A DNA stretch of 64,000 bases from Marimonas lutisalis (lineage in GTDB: Bacteria > Pseudomonadota > Alphaproteobacteria > Rhodobacterales > Rhodobacteraceae): assembly GCF_005434965.1 (NCBI RefSeq), contig NZ_SKCI01000004.1:186001-250000 (forward strand). Direction: 5' to 3'. Under the pieces are notes generated by a model, which saw only the letters and a list, made by a program, of their open reading frames with translations, searched no databases and had not been told where the DNA came from. The position numbers and the translations under genes were made by a program. Of the stretch, positions 16,929 to 26,096 are shown one piece after another (positions within the stretch are counted from its first letter, which is position 1; the number at the start of each line of letters is the position of its first letter).

Positions 16929-17585
16929 ATGCATTACGCGCCCCAATCCGAAGACTGCCCGCTGCCGTTTTCGCCGTTCAAATCCTGCACCGTACCGCGG
17001 CCGATCGGCTGGCTATCGACCATTTCCACCGACGGCGTGCCCAACCTTGCGCCATATTCCCAATGGCAGAACCTCACCTTCGATCCGCCGATGGTGATGT
17101 TCGCCGCCAACCAGCTGTCGGATGGCACGCGCAAGCACACGGTGGTGAACGCCGAGCAGACCGGCTGGTTCGTGTGGAACATGGCCACCTATGACCTGCG
17201 CGAGGCGGTCAATATCTCGGCCATGGAACTGCCTGCCGATGTGGATGAATTCGACCGCGCGGGCGTGACCAGGGCCGCCTGCATCGACGCTCCCGCCCCC
17301 CGCGTGGCCGAAAGCCCCGCGCATTTCGAATGCCGCTACCTCTCGACCCATCGCCTGCGCGGGCATTCGAACCACGGCTGGGTCGATGTGGTTTATGGCG
17401 AGGTCATGCGCATCCACGTCAACGACGACGTTGTCACCGCCGAAGGCAAGCTGGATATCCCCCGCATCCGTCCGCTCGCGCGGCTGGGATATTATGACTA
17501 CACCTCGGTGACCGAGGTGTTCGAGATGAAGATCCCCTCAGACAACCCGGCCACGCTGGTGGGGCTGGAGGGCAAATCGAGCTGA
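16929..17585 (+). CDS. flavin reductase family protein
   Basis: 218 aa; AAAGGAGA precedes the ATG. The FMN-binding split-barrel pattern is PRPIGWLSTISTDGVPNLAPYSQWQNLTFDPPMVMF (~24-60), with NISAMELPADVDEFDRAG and CRYLSTHRLRG further on. The family includes flavin:NAD(P)H reductases that supply two-component monooxygenases, and flavoprotein oxygenases. No partner oxygenase is nearby, so the role is open. It diverges from the NYN gene with 103 bp between. Confidence 0.87.
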   Translation: MHYAPQSEDCPLPFSPFKSCTVPRPIGWLSTISTDGVPNLAPYSQWQNLTFDPPMVMFAANQLSDGTRKHTVVNAEQTGWFVWNMATYDLREAVNISAMELPADVDEFDRAGVTRAACIDAPAPRVAESPAHFECRYLSTHRLRGHSNHGWVDVVYGEVMRIHVNDDVVTAEGKLDIPRIRPLARLGYYDYTSVTEVFEMKIPSDNPATLVGLEGKSS

Positions 17586-17640
17586 GGGTTTGCGCCGCGC
17601 GCCGCGCGTCGCCGGGGGGCCTCGCTCCGCTCGGCCGAAA

Positions 17641-17655
17641 GGGGGCGTTGCCCCC
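17641..17655 (+). terminator. GC hairpin after the flavin reductase gene
   Basis: GGGGGC-GTT-GCCCCC, 55 bp after the flavin reductase stop, followed by TCTGGCTTC rather than a long T-run. It belongs to the repeat-rich convergent gap 17586-17772. Confidence 0.4.
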
Positions 17656-17671
17656 TCTGGCTTCGCCATTC

Positions 17672-17731
17672 ACCCCCAAGGTATTTGGGGTCAGATGAAT
17701 CCGGGGATCGAGCCCGCCTTCATCTGACCGG
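17672..17731. repeat. intergenic repeat copies 3 and 4, inverted pair
   Basis: ACCCCCAAGGTATTTGGGG plus TCAGATGAA (17672-17699) is the reverse of the copy at 3749. A second partial copy, TTCATCTGACCGGG, lies at 17719-17731. Together GGTCAGATGAA (17689-17699) and TTCATCTGACC (17719-17729) form an 11-bp inverted repeat. The gap lies between two convergent genes, so a bidirectional terminator is likely. Confidence 0.6.
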
Positions 17732-17772
17732 GCCTGTCATGCGGCCCGGGGCGCAGCGCCCCATCGCCTGCG

Positions 17773-18885
<1,113 letters not shown>

Positions 18886-19073
18886 CGCGTCGATCCTCCC
18901 TCGCTTGTTCCGCTGCAGACTGCGGCAATACGGCACATAGATCAAGGCAAGTTCATGGGTGGCGGCGATTGCAGAGCATCGTCCCCGTTCGCCGCTGCAA
19001 TGCCCCAAGGGTGCCACAGAATCGTCACTGTCCGGGCCGAGACTCCTGGGAAATCGGGGAACAGGATGCTGCC

Positions 19074-20633
19074 ATGATCGCTATTCGCGCCGAACAAAGC
19101 TGGACGAAACCGCTGTTGCGCCTGCTGGGCCTGGCCATTTTCTTCAATGGCTTCATCGCCGGCGAATTCGTGTTCACGTTCTTCGGGATGCTGATCTTTG
19201 CCAGCGCCCAGTTGACCGGCTCCAACGCCGGGTCGGCTGATCGCGTCACTGCTGCGGTCTCGCGCAGCCGCGCCCTGGCCAATCTAGACGCGGAAGACAT
19301 GCAGCACGCCGGCATGGTTCCCGCCGGAGCCGGGTTTGCTGATGCAACCGCGGACCAGCCCGCACCCGTCGAAACAACGCATGCCTTTCTCGCCGATGCA
19401 GGCGGCACGGGCGCCGAAATCGCGGAGATCCCGTCCGAGGCCTCTTTCGATCCGACAGTGGATCACACCCCGCTTCAGGCCGAGGCCGTGCGCCTGCGTC
19501 CGGTCGTGCCGCTCAACCGGCATACCGACGTGCACAGCTGGTTGGGTGGCCTTCCGCACCTGCCGTCCGATATCGAATGGCCGGTACTCGACAACAAACC
19601 AGCGCTTTTCCTGGCCCAGATCAGCTGTTCACACCTGCCGGCCGGGCTGTGGGGCGGGCGTGGCCCGCACCAGGGCTGGCTCGCGATTTTCATGTCACAG
19701 GAACGGCAGGGCCGCCTGGCCGTGGTCCATTCCGAGCGCTTCGGGCCGGAACGCCAGCCGCCCGCAAAACTCGTCTATCCGCGCCCGCGCCTGTCGCGCT
19801 CGGACCTGATTGCCGACATCACGGGCAAACCGTCGCTCATGCCACGCTGGCCGATCGACATCCGCCCGGTCGACCCGGATGAAGATGCCCGCCTTGAACG
19901 CCGGTTCAAATACACGCGCCCCGACAATCGCGGCGCCCTGCTCGAGTCCGAGCTGGACCTGTCCGATCCGCGTTTCCATCCGTTCGACTGGGTTTCGGCA
20001 CAGCTGCTGGTCGCGGTGATCCGCACCGATCTGGACTGGCAGCACCAGGTACTCGCAACGCTGAGCGACGCGAACGACAAGAATCCGAAGACCCACGCGT
20101 TTCTCCTGTCGCTCGAGGAAACCCGCACCCACCTTGCCGAACTGTCCAGCGAACTGCAGCGTGCCGAAGGCCTTGGCCTGGAGCTCGACCAGGAAATCCT
20201 GTCGTTGATGCTGTCGGGCCTCGAAAGCCTGACTTTGGAAAGCTACGAAGTGGCCGCCGACGGTACGCAGGTGCCGGTGATGCGCAGCGTTCTCGAGCAT
20301 GACCAGATCCTGCACAGCTATTTCCGCTGGCTCGATCGTTATGCGCGGCAGGTCTACGCCGCTGCACCCGATAACCTTCCGCAGCCCCAGCGCCGTATGT
20401 TCGAAGAGCTCTGGGCCTGGCACGCGATCCACGAACGCGGCACCATGGGTGGCCCGATCCCCGCCCGCTTCCGCGACGCCGCCGACACCGGTTCGGCGCT
20501 GCTCCTGCGCCTGCAAAGCAGCGAACTGATCGGCTGGACCTTCGGCGATACCGACGATCTGGGCATCTTCATCGCCCCCGACGCACTGAGCTCGGGCGAG
20601 TTCCGGGCCTGCTTCGGACGGGTTTCCGGCTAG
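19074..20633 (+). CDS. DUF1963 (YwqG-like) protein with N-terminal membrane segment
   Basis: 519 aa from ATG 19074 with AGGA upstream. One hydrophobic helix lies near the N-terminus (LLGLAIFFNGFIAGEFVFTFF), then ~80 residues of variable linker. The C-terminal ~370 residues carry the DUF1963/YwqG pattern (SWLGGLPHLPSDIEWPVLDN, LFLAQISCSHLP, GWTFGDTDDLGIFI). The family has no established biochemical function. The membrane-anchored form is longer than the ~260-aa stand-alone YwqG. It diverges from adhC and is followed 66 bp later by an I78 inhibitor gene. Confidence 0.8.
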   Translation: MIAIRAEQSWTKPLLRLLGLAIFFNGFIAGEFVFTFFGMLIFASAQLTGSNAGSADRVTAAVSRSRALANLDAEDMQHAGMVPAGAGFADATADQPAPVETTHAFLADAGGTGAEIAEIPSEASFDPTVDHTPLQAEAVRLRPVVPLNRHTDVHSWLGGLPHLPSDIEWPVLDNKPALFLAQISCSHLPAGLWGGRGPHQGWLAIFMSQERQGRLAVVHSERFGPERQPPAKLVYPRPRLSRSDLIADITGKPSLMPRWPIDIRPVDPDEDARLERRFKYTRPDNRGALLESELDLSDPRFHPFDWVSAQLLVAVIRTDLDWQHQVLATLSDANDKNPKTHAFLLSLEETRTHLAELSSELQRAEGLGLELDQEILSLMLSGLESLTLESYEVAADGTQVPVMRSVLEHDQILHSYFRWLDRYARQVYAAAPDNLPQPQRRMFEELWAWHAIHERGTMGGPIPARFRDAADTGSALLLRLQSSELIGWTFGDTDDLGIFIAPDALSSGEFRACFGRVSG

Positions 20634-20699
20634 GCGTCAGCCCCGCCCTTGCCTGCCGGGCCTCCTGCCTCCATCATGCGGAAAACCGAAGGAGCCCCA

Positions 20700-20975
20700 A
20701 TGCGCACCCCGATCCTGACCGCTCTCGCGGCGAGCCTGTTGCTGCCCGGCTGCATGGCCGAGTCACCGCCCGCAACACAACCGGATGAAACCACCTGCGG
20801 CGCCGCGGCGCTGCAATCGGCAATAGGCCAGCCGGTGAACTCGGTCGATCTCACCGGGCATGACCCGCTGCGCATCCTGCCGCCGGGCTCGATCATGACG
20901 ATGGATTACAACCCGATGCGGCTCAATGTCCTACTCGATGAAAACGGGCTTATCACCAAGGTGCATTGCGGCTAG
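20700..20975 (+). CDS. I78 family peptidase inhibitor lipoprotein
   Basis: 91 aa from ATG 20700 (AAGGAG upstream). The signal peptide ends with lipobox LLPGC (Cys18). The mature part CGAAALQSAIGQPVNSVDL ... LRILPPGSIMTMDYNPMRLNVLLDENGLITKVHCG matches the small I78 inhibitor family, related to potato inhibitor I. It probably sits on the periplasmic face of a membrane and protects against serine proteases. It ends 3 bp from the convergent cytochrome gene. Confidence 0.88.
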   Translation: MRTPILTALAASLLLPGCMAESPPATQPDETTCGAAALQSAIGQPVNSVDLTGHDPLRILPPGSIMTMDYNPMRLNVLLDENGLITKVHCG

Positions 20976-20978
20976 GCA

Positions 20979-21416
20979 TCACTTGTCGATGCGATAGGGC
21001 TTGTGGCACCCGCCGCAGCTCTGGCCCAGCGCGCCCATCCCGGCGCGTACCCCGTCAAGCGAGCCCGCATTGAGAGCCGCGGCCGCATCCTCCATCGCCC
21101 GCGCACGGGCGATGAAACCATCCCAATCGGTCCAGATCTCGTCCCGTGCCTCGGATTTCGGATCGGTCTCCCGTGCCTCGAAGGCAGGCGGAATCCGGCC
21201 CGCCTGTTCGATCAGGGCCTCGCGCGCCGCGGCGGCGCGGGCCGGGTCGAAAGCGATCTCGCCCTTGGCCATGCCGCCCAGAACGCCGGTTGCATCCTTG
21301 ATCTCGCCCATCAGGTCCATCCGCGCCTTGACCGCCGGGTTCTTCACCCCGGAATGGGCCAGAACGGCAGTGCCCAACCCGATCGCCGCCATGGCCACCA
21401 TGCCGATTTTTCGCAT
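20979..21416 (-). CDS. cytochrome c' family protein
   Basis: 145 aa from the MRKIGMVAMAAIG methionine, chosen because AAGGAGGA lies 5 bp upstream. A cleavable signal peptide ends around VLAHS. The haem-attachment motif CGGCH stands near the C-terminus, as in cytochrome c' / c556, and the body is an all-alpha four-helix bundle (VKARMDLMGEIKDATGVLGG, IWTDWDGFIARARAMEDAA). Periplasmic; proposed roles are NO binding or electron transfer. No partner oxidoreductase is adjacent. Confidence 0.92.
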   Translation of the reverse strand: MRKIGMVAMAAIGLGTAVLAHSGVKNPAVKARMDLMGEIKDATGVLGGMAKGEIAFDPARAAAAREALIEQAGRIPPAFEARETDPKSEARDEIWTDWDGFIARARAMEDAAAALNAGSLDGVRAGMGALGQSCGGCHKPYRIDK

Positions 21417-21561
21417 CCTGTCCTCCTTTGCGATTTGCATGACCGTGCCCTGCCACGCCCGCCCGCGCAACTGACATGGGCGTGACCGGCTTGCCTTTCG
21501 CGCCTCACCCCCTACATATTCGCGAAACCGCAACCGTCCATGGCAGGAAGGGAGACCCGCC

Positions 21562-22302
21562 TTGGCCCTCGTCTCGCAAAGCACTCTTGCCGATCCGTCC
21601 TATCGCGGCGCCGACTGGCATGGCCACGTGCTTGAAGACTTGGCACAGCGCCTGACGCCGCCCTCTGGGTTTCCCTGCACTTTCTCGCAGAACGCCTTCC
21701 GCCGCTCGCTCGTTATGTTTTCCTTTGTCGAGGACACGGGCGCGCAAGCGCTGGCCGCCATGCGCGCCGACCTGGCCGAATACGTGGCGCTCAGCCGGCA
21801 ATGGGACGGGCAGATCAACACAGCGCACCCGCTGGTGATGGCGTTTTCGGCCACGGCCGTTCCGCCCACCGAACTTGCCGGCTACCACGCCTTCGGGTGG
21901 GACATGATCCAGAACTGGCACGATCACGATCCCGCCCCCTGGCCCGACGATGTCGCCCGCGATCCGGCCGCACCCTTCTGGTCAATGTGCTTTGCCGGCA
22001 TGCAACTGTTCATCAACATGTCCGCACCCGCGCATGAGCGCCGCAAAAGCCGCAACCTTGGCCGGCATTTCCTGTTCATCGTGAACCCGCGCGAACGCTT
22101 TGACATGGTCGCGGGCGAAACCCCCGAAGGCCGCCGCGTGCGCAGCGTGATCCGCGCCCGGGCCGAGGCCTATGACGGCATGCCCCACGCGCCGGTGCTG
22201 GGCAAATACCTCAAGGGCGAACTGGAATGGCCGCAATACGCCCTACCCGACGACAACGACAACTTTCCCGCCACCTGCCCCTTCCGTCCGCGCGGCACCT
22301 GA
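21562..22302 (+). CDS. YqcI/YcgG family haem protein (GntA-like)
   Basis: 246 aa. The start is a TTG at 21562 with GGAAGGGAG placed 6-8 bp upstream; no ATG fits. The pattern GFPCTFSQNAFRRSLVMFSFVE near the N-terminus, HPLVMAFS, WSMCFAGMQLFINMSAPAHE, RRKSRNLGRHFLFIVNPRERFD and the C-terminal FPATCPFRP are typical of the YqcI/YcgG family. One member, GntA, is a haem-dependent N-hydroxylase of guanitoxin biosynthesis. No other guanitoxin-like gene is seen here, so the substrate is open. The gene lies just upstream of imuB, but imuB has its own SOS box. Confidence 0.82.
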   Translation: MALVSQSTLADPSYRGADWHGHVLEDLAQRLTPPSGFPCTFSQNAFRRSLVMFSFVEDTGAQALAAMRADLAEYVALSRQWDGQINTAHPLVMAFSATAVPPTELAGYHAFGWDMIQNWHDHDPAPWPDDVARDPAAPFWSMCFAGMQLFINMSAPAHERRKSRNLGRHFLFIVNPRERFDMVAGETPEGRRVRSVIRARAEAYDGMPHAPVLGKYLKGELEWPQYALPDDNDNFPATCPFRPRGT

Positions 22303-22348
22303 TCCGCACGCGCCCTCTCGACTCGCGGCGCGACTCGCGGCAGAATTG

Positions 22349-22363
22349 GAACAAATCATGAAC
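22349..22363 (+). promoter_or_regulatory. LexA (SOS) box of imuB
   Basis: GAACAAATCATGAAC is an exact GAAC-N7-GAAC, the alphaproteobacterial LexA operator. It ends 13 bp before the imuB ATG. The short spacing means the operator overlaps or abuts the promoter and leaves little room for a 5' leader. Confidence 0.85.
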
Positions 22364-22376
22364 ATGTATTGCTGCC

Positions 22377-24044
22377 ATGCCTGCCCGCCGCATCCTTTCG
22401 CTCTGGTTCCCCGCCCTCGGGGCCGAACGGCTCCTGCGCCACGCCGCCACGGCGCATGATCCGACCGTGCCCTTCGCCGTGGTGCGCGATACCGGGCAGA
22501 TGCAGGTGCTCAGCTCGCTCTCGCCCGCAGCGCGGGATGCCGGGCTGCACACCGGCCAGCCGCTGCGCGATGCCATGGCGATGTGCCCGCAACTGGTGAC
22601 ACGGCTGCGCAACGCCCAGGCCGAGGCGGCGTTCCTGACCACCCTGCGCCGCTGGGCCACGCGGTTTTCGCCCTGGGTGGCCGAAGATGGCGAAGACGGG
22701 CTGGTGCTCGATACCACCGGCTGCGCCCATCTCTTCGGCGGCGAAGAGTCGATGCTGAACGAGATCGAGGAAAGCTGCACCGCCCTCGGGCTCAGCCTGC
22801 GCGCCGGCCTGGCCGACAGCCGCGGCGCGGCCTGGGCCTTGGCGCGTTTTGCCGGGCAAGGGACAGTATCTCACCGCTCGGGCGACGCCATCGACCAGGA
22901 GGCCCGCGCCACCCGCTCGCGCGCGGCCAGGCGCCGCCACTGGACCCGCCGCGGGGGCACCGCGCCCCGTCCAGCCATCCCGGCCGCCCATGCCAGCCAC
23001 CGCATCGCCGCCCCAGGCCAGACCCGCGCCGCGCTCGCCCCCCTACCGGTGGCGGCGCTGCGGATCGAGCCTGCAACGATCGAACAACTCAACCGCCTCG
23101 GGCTGCGCCAGATCGGCGACTTGGCCGGCCAGCCACGCGCCGGGCTTGCCCGCCGCTTCGGCAAGGGGCTGGTGCACCGGCTCGACCAGGCGCTCGGCGC
23201 CACCCCCGAACCGGTCTCGCCCGCCCGGCCCGACACACGCTTTGCCACCCGGCTCACCCTCCCCGAGCCGATCGGCCTGATCGACGACATGCTGGCCGCG
23301 CTCGACCGGCTCCTGCCCCGGCTGTGTGAAATGCTGGACGAAAAGGGCCATGCCGCCCGCACGGTCGCTCTGCAGGCCTTCCTCAGCGACGGCACGATGC
23401 AGGCGGTGCACGTCACGCTGGCCCGCCCCGGCACCGATCCGCACCGCATCCGCCCGCTCCTGGCGATGAAACTCGACGAGATCGAGGCCGGCTTCGGCAT
23501 CGACATGCTGCGGCTCGAGGCGGTGCAGACCGAACCGGCCGACCGCGTCCATGGCGGCCACGATCACGCCAGCCGCCACAGCCGCAGCCGGCGCGCCAAT
23601 GGCGCGGCACTCGAAGACCTGATCGGCCGGTTGGGCGCACGCATCGGCATGGAGGCGATCACCCGCCGCCATCCGGGCGACAGCCACCTGCCCGAAAAAG
23701 GCGCCCAGGTCCTGGCCGCTGCCTGGTCCGCGCCCTGCGCCGCCTGGCCCGCGCGCCCGGGCCCGCCCCGGCCGCTGCTGCTCTGGCCGCCCGAACCGGT
23801 CTTCGCCCCCGACCATCCCAGCCCCGCCGAGCATTTCCGCTGGCGCGGCCAGGAGCATCGCCTCGCTACGGCCCGCGGCCCCGAACGGATTGCCCCGGAA
23901 TGGTGGCTCGACATGCCCGACTGGCGCACCGGCACCCGCGACTACTGGACCATCACCACGACCGAGGGTCTTCGGCTCTGGCTCTACTTCGCCCATGGCG
24001 CCGCCCTCTCGCCGGGCTGGTTCTGTCATGGCAGCTTTGCCTGA
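22377..24044 (+). CDS. imuB: ImuB-type Y-family DNA polymerase-like protein
   Basis: 555 aa. It starts ARRILSLWFPALGAERLLR and shows the Y-family arrangement without the catalytic acidic pair: VLDTTGCAHLFGGEE (palm), GLADSRGAAWALARF, helix-hairpin-helix IEQLNRLGLRQIGDLAGQP and a little-finger region, then an ImuB-specific C-terminal extension. ImuB is the non-catalytic, clamp-binding partner in SOS mutagenesis with ImuA and DnaE2. A SOS box lies immediately upstream. Oddly, neither imuA nor dnaE2 is adjacent: the gene before encodes a YqcI/YcgG protein and a 480-bp gap follows. No clear Shine-Dalgarno sequence is visible. Confidence 0.9.
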   Translation: MPARRILSLWFPALGAERLLRHAATAHDPTVPFAVVRDTGQMQVLSSLSPAARDAGLHTGQPLRDAMAMCPQLVTRLRNAQAEAAFLTTLRRWATRFSPWVAEDGEDGLVLDTTGCAHLFGGEESMLNEIEESCTALGLSLRAGLADSRGAAWALARFAGQGTVSHRSGDAIDQEARATRSRAARRRHWTRRGGTAPRPAIPAAHASHRIAAPGQTRAALAPLPVAALRIEPATIEQLNRLGLRQIGDLAGQPRAGLARRFGKGLVHRLDQALGATPEPVSPARPDTRFATRLTLPEPIGLIDDMLAALDRLLPRLCEMLDEKGHAARTVALQAFLSDGTMQAVHVTLARPGTDPHRIRPLLAMKLDEIEAGFGIDMLRLEAVQTEPADRVHGGHDHASRHSRSRRANGAALEDLIGRLGARIGMEAITRRHPGDSHLPEKGAQVLAAAWSAPCAAWPARPGPPRPLLLWPPEPVFAPDHPSPAEHFRWRGQEHRLATARGPERIAPEWWLDMPDWRTGTRDYWTITTTEGLRLWLYFAHGAALSPGWFCHGSFA

Positions 24045-24173
24045 GCCCGAGGTTTTGCGCCGCGTGTTCCACGCGCCGCGGCGGGGCGGAGCCTCGGCTG
24101 GCGCCTCGGCCCCGCCAGGCCATCATCCGCCTGCCTGATCCTCCACCGCGCCGCCGGCCGACAGGTCAGGCCA

Positions 24174-24243
24174 TTGAGTATTTTTGCCAAGAAAGAGACA
24201 TGGGCCATCCGATCCTTCGCTCTTTCTTGGTCCAAATACTCAA
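24174..24243. repeat. long imperfect inverted repeat after imuB (repeat family variant)
   Basis: Two 24-nt arms (24174-24197 and 24220-24243) start TTGAGTATTT and end CCAAGAAAGAG, pairing except for 3 central bases, with a 22-nt loop. Each arm is a diverged version of the CATCTgaCC..AAATACTC repeat seen elsewhere in the window. It can fold as a terminator-like hairpin. The rest of the gap 24045-24524 is GC-rich non-coding DNA plus module A copy 2. Confidence 0.7.
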
Positions 24244-24399
24244 ACTCCGCCCTCTCCACGCGCGCACCCTTTGCCATGGCGCGCCAAGCCCCCCGGCGCA
24301 CGGGGGTGGGCGGGCGGGCCGTGTGCCGGGGGGCGGCCTACCGCACGCGCGGTTAACTAAAGAAACCGTAAAGATTTGCCGCGCTGCGGCGGTGCACGC

Positions 24400-24463
24400 A
24401 TGTCAGCCGGAGGACAGCCGAAGATCACCCCCCGGCTTTCGCCGCGCCGCGGCTGCGTTAACC
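24400..24463 (+). promoter_or_regulatory. conserved upstream module A, copy 2
   Basis: ATGTCAGCCGG (24400-24410), then a degenerate second repeat AGGACAGCCGA, then AGATCACCCCCC and, ~30 bp on, GCTGCGTTAACCC (24452 onward). Order and spacing match copy 1 at 3857-3918. A GGTTAAC lies ~48 bp upstream, as in copy 1. It precedes the DUF2794 gene by ~60 bp. The function is unknown; a regulator or sigma-factor target is suspected. Confidence 0.5.
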
Positions 24464-24524
24464 CGATCGCACGGTGGACAGCCAAGGCTTGATTTCCGCG
24501 CATGAAAGGGCGCAGACTGAAAAC

Positions 24525-24866
24525 ATGACAATTCAGGATCCAACGCCCTTTCCCGGCCAGACCTCGTCGCAGGTGTCCTTTCACCGCACCGAGCTTAGCG
24601 TGATCCTGTCGCTCTATGGCCGCATGGTCGCCGCGGGCGAATGGCGCGATTACGGCATTTCCTGCCTGCGCGATGCCGCAGTCTTTTCCGTCTTCCGGCG
24701 CACTGCCGAGCATCCGCTCTACCGCATTGAAAAAAGGCCGAAACTGCGCAACCGGCAGGGCCAGTACTGCGTTGTCGGCATGGATGGGCAGATCCTCAAA
24801 CGCGGGCACGATCTGCGCACCGTTCTGCGCGTACTCGAGCGCAAGTTGATCCGCCCGGTCGACTGA
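24525..24866 (+). CDS. DUF2794 domain-containing protein
   Basis: 113 aa from ATG 24525; only a weak ribosome site is visible. The core VSFHRTELSVILSLYGRMVAAGEWRDYGISCLRDAAVFSVFRR is the hallmark of DUF2794, a small family confined to alphaproteobacteria, with no known function. It is a soluble protein without signal peptide or metal motif. It is single, with module A upstream and the TRAP operon starting ~190 bp downstream. Confidence 0.88.
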   Translation: MTIQDPTPFPGQTSSQVSFHRTELSVILSLYGRMVAAGEWRDYGISCLRDAAVFSVFRRTAEHPLYRIEKRPKLRNRQGQYCVVGMDGQILKRGHDLRTVLRVLERKLIRPVD

Positions 24867-25052
24867 CGCGCACACTATTCACCATTTGGAAAGCCTGGCA
24901 CTGCAATCTCTGGGCAGTCTTTTGTTGCGCGCTCGTGGGATCGGTCACACGACTTTTTTGAAATCTCCCAATGGCTGATCTGGCCAAAAAAGAAACTTGC
25001 CAGTCGCCGCGCGACCTTTAATTTGGCTGCGGTAAACATACGGGAGGAGAAA

Positions 25053-26039
25053 ATGTTCAAGAAAGCCCTTTGCGGCGCGGCGATGCTTGCCGTGCTTGGA
25101 ACGTCGGCATTTGCGCAAGAGAAGATGCGCATATCGCTACAGCTGCCGCTGACCAGTCACCTCGGCGAAAACCTCGTGCTGTTCGAAAAGGAGGTCGAGG
25201 CACGTACGAACGGTGCCATCGATGTCGAGATTTATGACAGTGCCCAGCTCTACAAGGACAAGGAAGTCCCCGCCGCCGTCGGCTCCGGCGCGATCGAGGC
25301 GGGCGTCGCCTCGCTCACCCGCTATGTCGGCGATGCGCCGGTGGTCGATGTCTTCTACATGCCGTTCCTCTTCAACACCGAAGAGAAGGTGCGCGCCGCC
25401 GTGGCCCCGGGCTCGACCGTGCGCAGCGTGATCGAAGAGGAAGTTGCCAAGACCGGTGGCCAGATCTTGTTCTGGCAGGCCTATGGCGGTGCGATCATGC
25501 TGTCCAAAGGCGGCCCGATCAAGACACCCGACGACCTGAAGGGCAAGAAGGTCCGCGTCTTCGGCAAGACCCTGGGCGATTTCGTCTCGGCGGCCGGTGG
25601 CGCGCCGACGCTGATCTCGGGCTCCGAACAATACCTCGCCTATCAGCGCGGCACGGTCGACGTGGGCATGACCGGTGTTTCGGGTGTGAAATCGCGCAAG
25701 CTGTGGGAGGTGATGGACACAATCACCGTGACCAACCATGCCGATATCGAATTCGTGGTCGTGGTCAACACCGACTGGTGGAACGGCCTCTCGGAGGAAG
25801 TGCGCGGACAGATCACCGAGGCTGCCAACGTAGCCCAGGACAACGTACGTGACCGCATGTCCCAGATCGAAGCCGACGCCTATGCAGCGGCCAAGGAAAA
25901 CGGCATGACTGTGGTCGAGCTCAGCGACGAAGACCTTGCCGCGTGGAAGGCCGTGGCCCAGCCCGTCTATGACGCCTATCTCTCGGCCGCGGGCGACGCG
26001 GGCAAGAAGATTCTCGACGCCGTCGGCGGCGGGTCCTGA
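25053..26039 (+). CDS. dctP: TRAP transporter substrate-binding protein
   Basis: 328 aa from ATG 25053 with GGGAGGAG upstream. A signal peptide ends at TSAFA (cleavage ~22/23). The DctP-family body shows IEAGVASLTRYVGDAPVVDV, KTPDDLKGKKVRVFGK (the Arg in KVRVFGK normally clamps the ligand carboxylate) and GTVDVGMTGVSGVKSRKLWEV. It is a periplasmic binding protein delivering an organic acid to DctQM. It is the first gene of the operon with dctQ, dctM and an isocitrate-lyase-like enzyme; the ~186 bp upstream should hold the promoter, but no box was firmly identified. Confidence 0.92.
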   Translation: MFKKALCGAAMLAVLGTSAFAQEKMRISLQLPLTSHLGENLVLFEKEVEARTNGAIDVEIYDSAQLYKDKEVPAAVGSGAIEAGVASLTRYVGDAPVVDVFYMPFLFNTEEKVRAAVAPGSTVRSVIEEEVAKTGGQILFWQAYGGAIMLSKGGPIKTPDDLKGKKVRVFGKTLGDFVSAAGGAPTLISGSEQYLAYQRGTVDVGMTGVSGVKSRKLWEVMDTITVTNHADIEFVVVVNTDWWNGLSEEVRGQITEAANVAQDNVRDRMSQIEADAYAAAKENGMTVVELSDEDLAAWKAVAQPVYDAYLSAAGDAGKKILDAVGGGS

Positions 26040-26058
26040 TCCTCGGCCTGAAAGGATT

Positions 26059-26084
26059 GCGGGCGGTGCGCTTTCACCGCCCGC
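26059..26084 (+). promoter_or_regulatory. intercistronic stem-loop between dctP and dctQ
   Basis: Perfect 10-bp stem GCGGGCGGTG / CACCGCCCGC with a 6-nt loop, followed by ATATTG instead of a T-run. Such a hairpin is expected to stabilise or attenuate the transcript so that the binding protein is made in excess over the permease. Confidence 0.65.
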
Positions 26085-26096
26085 ATATTGTGGAAA

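Noticed and set aside
24888-24905. Possible sigma-54 promoter (TGGCAC) before dctP
   Set aside because: The -12 half (TTGC) does not follow at the right spacing, and the site is ~160 bp from the start.
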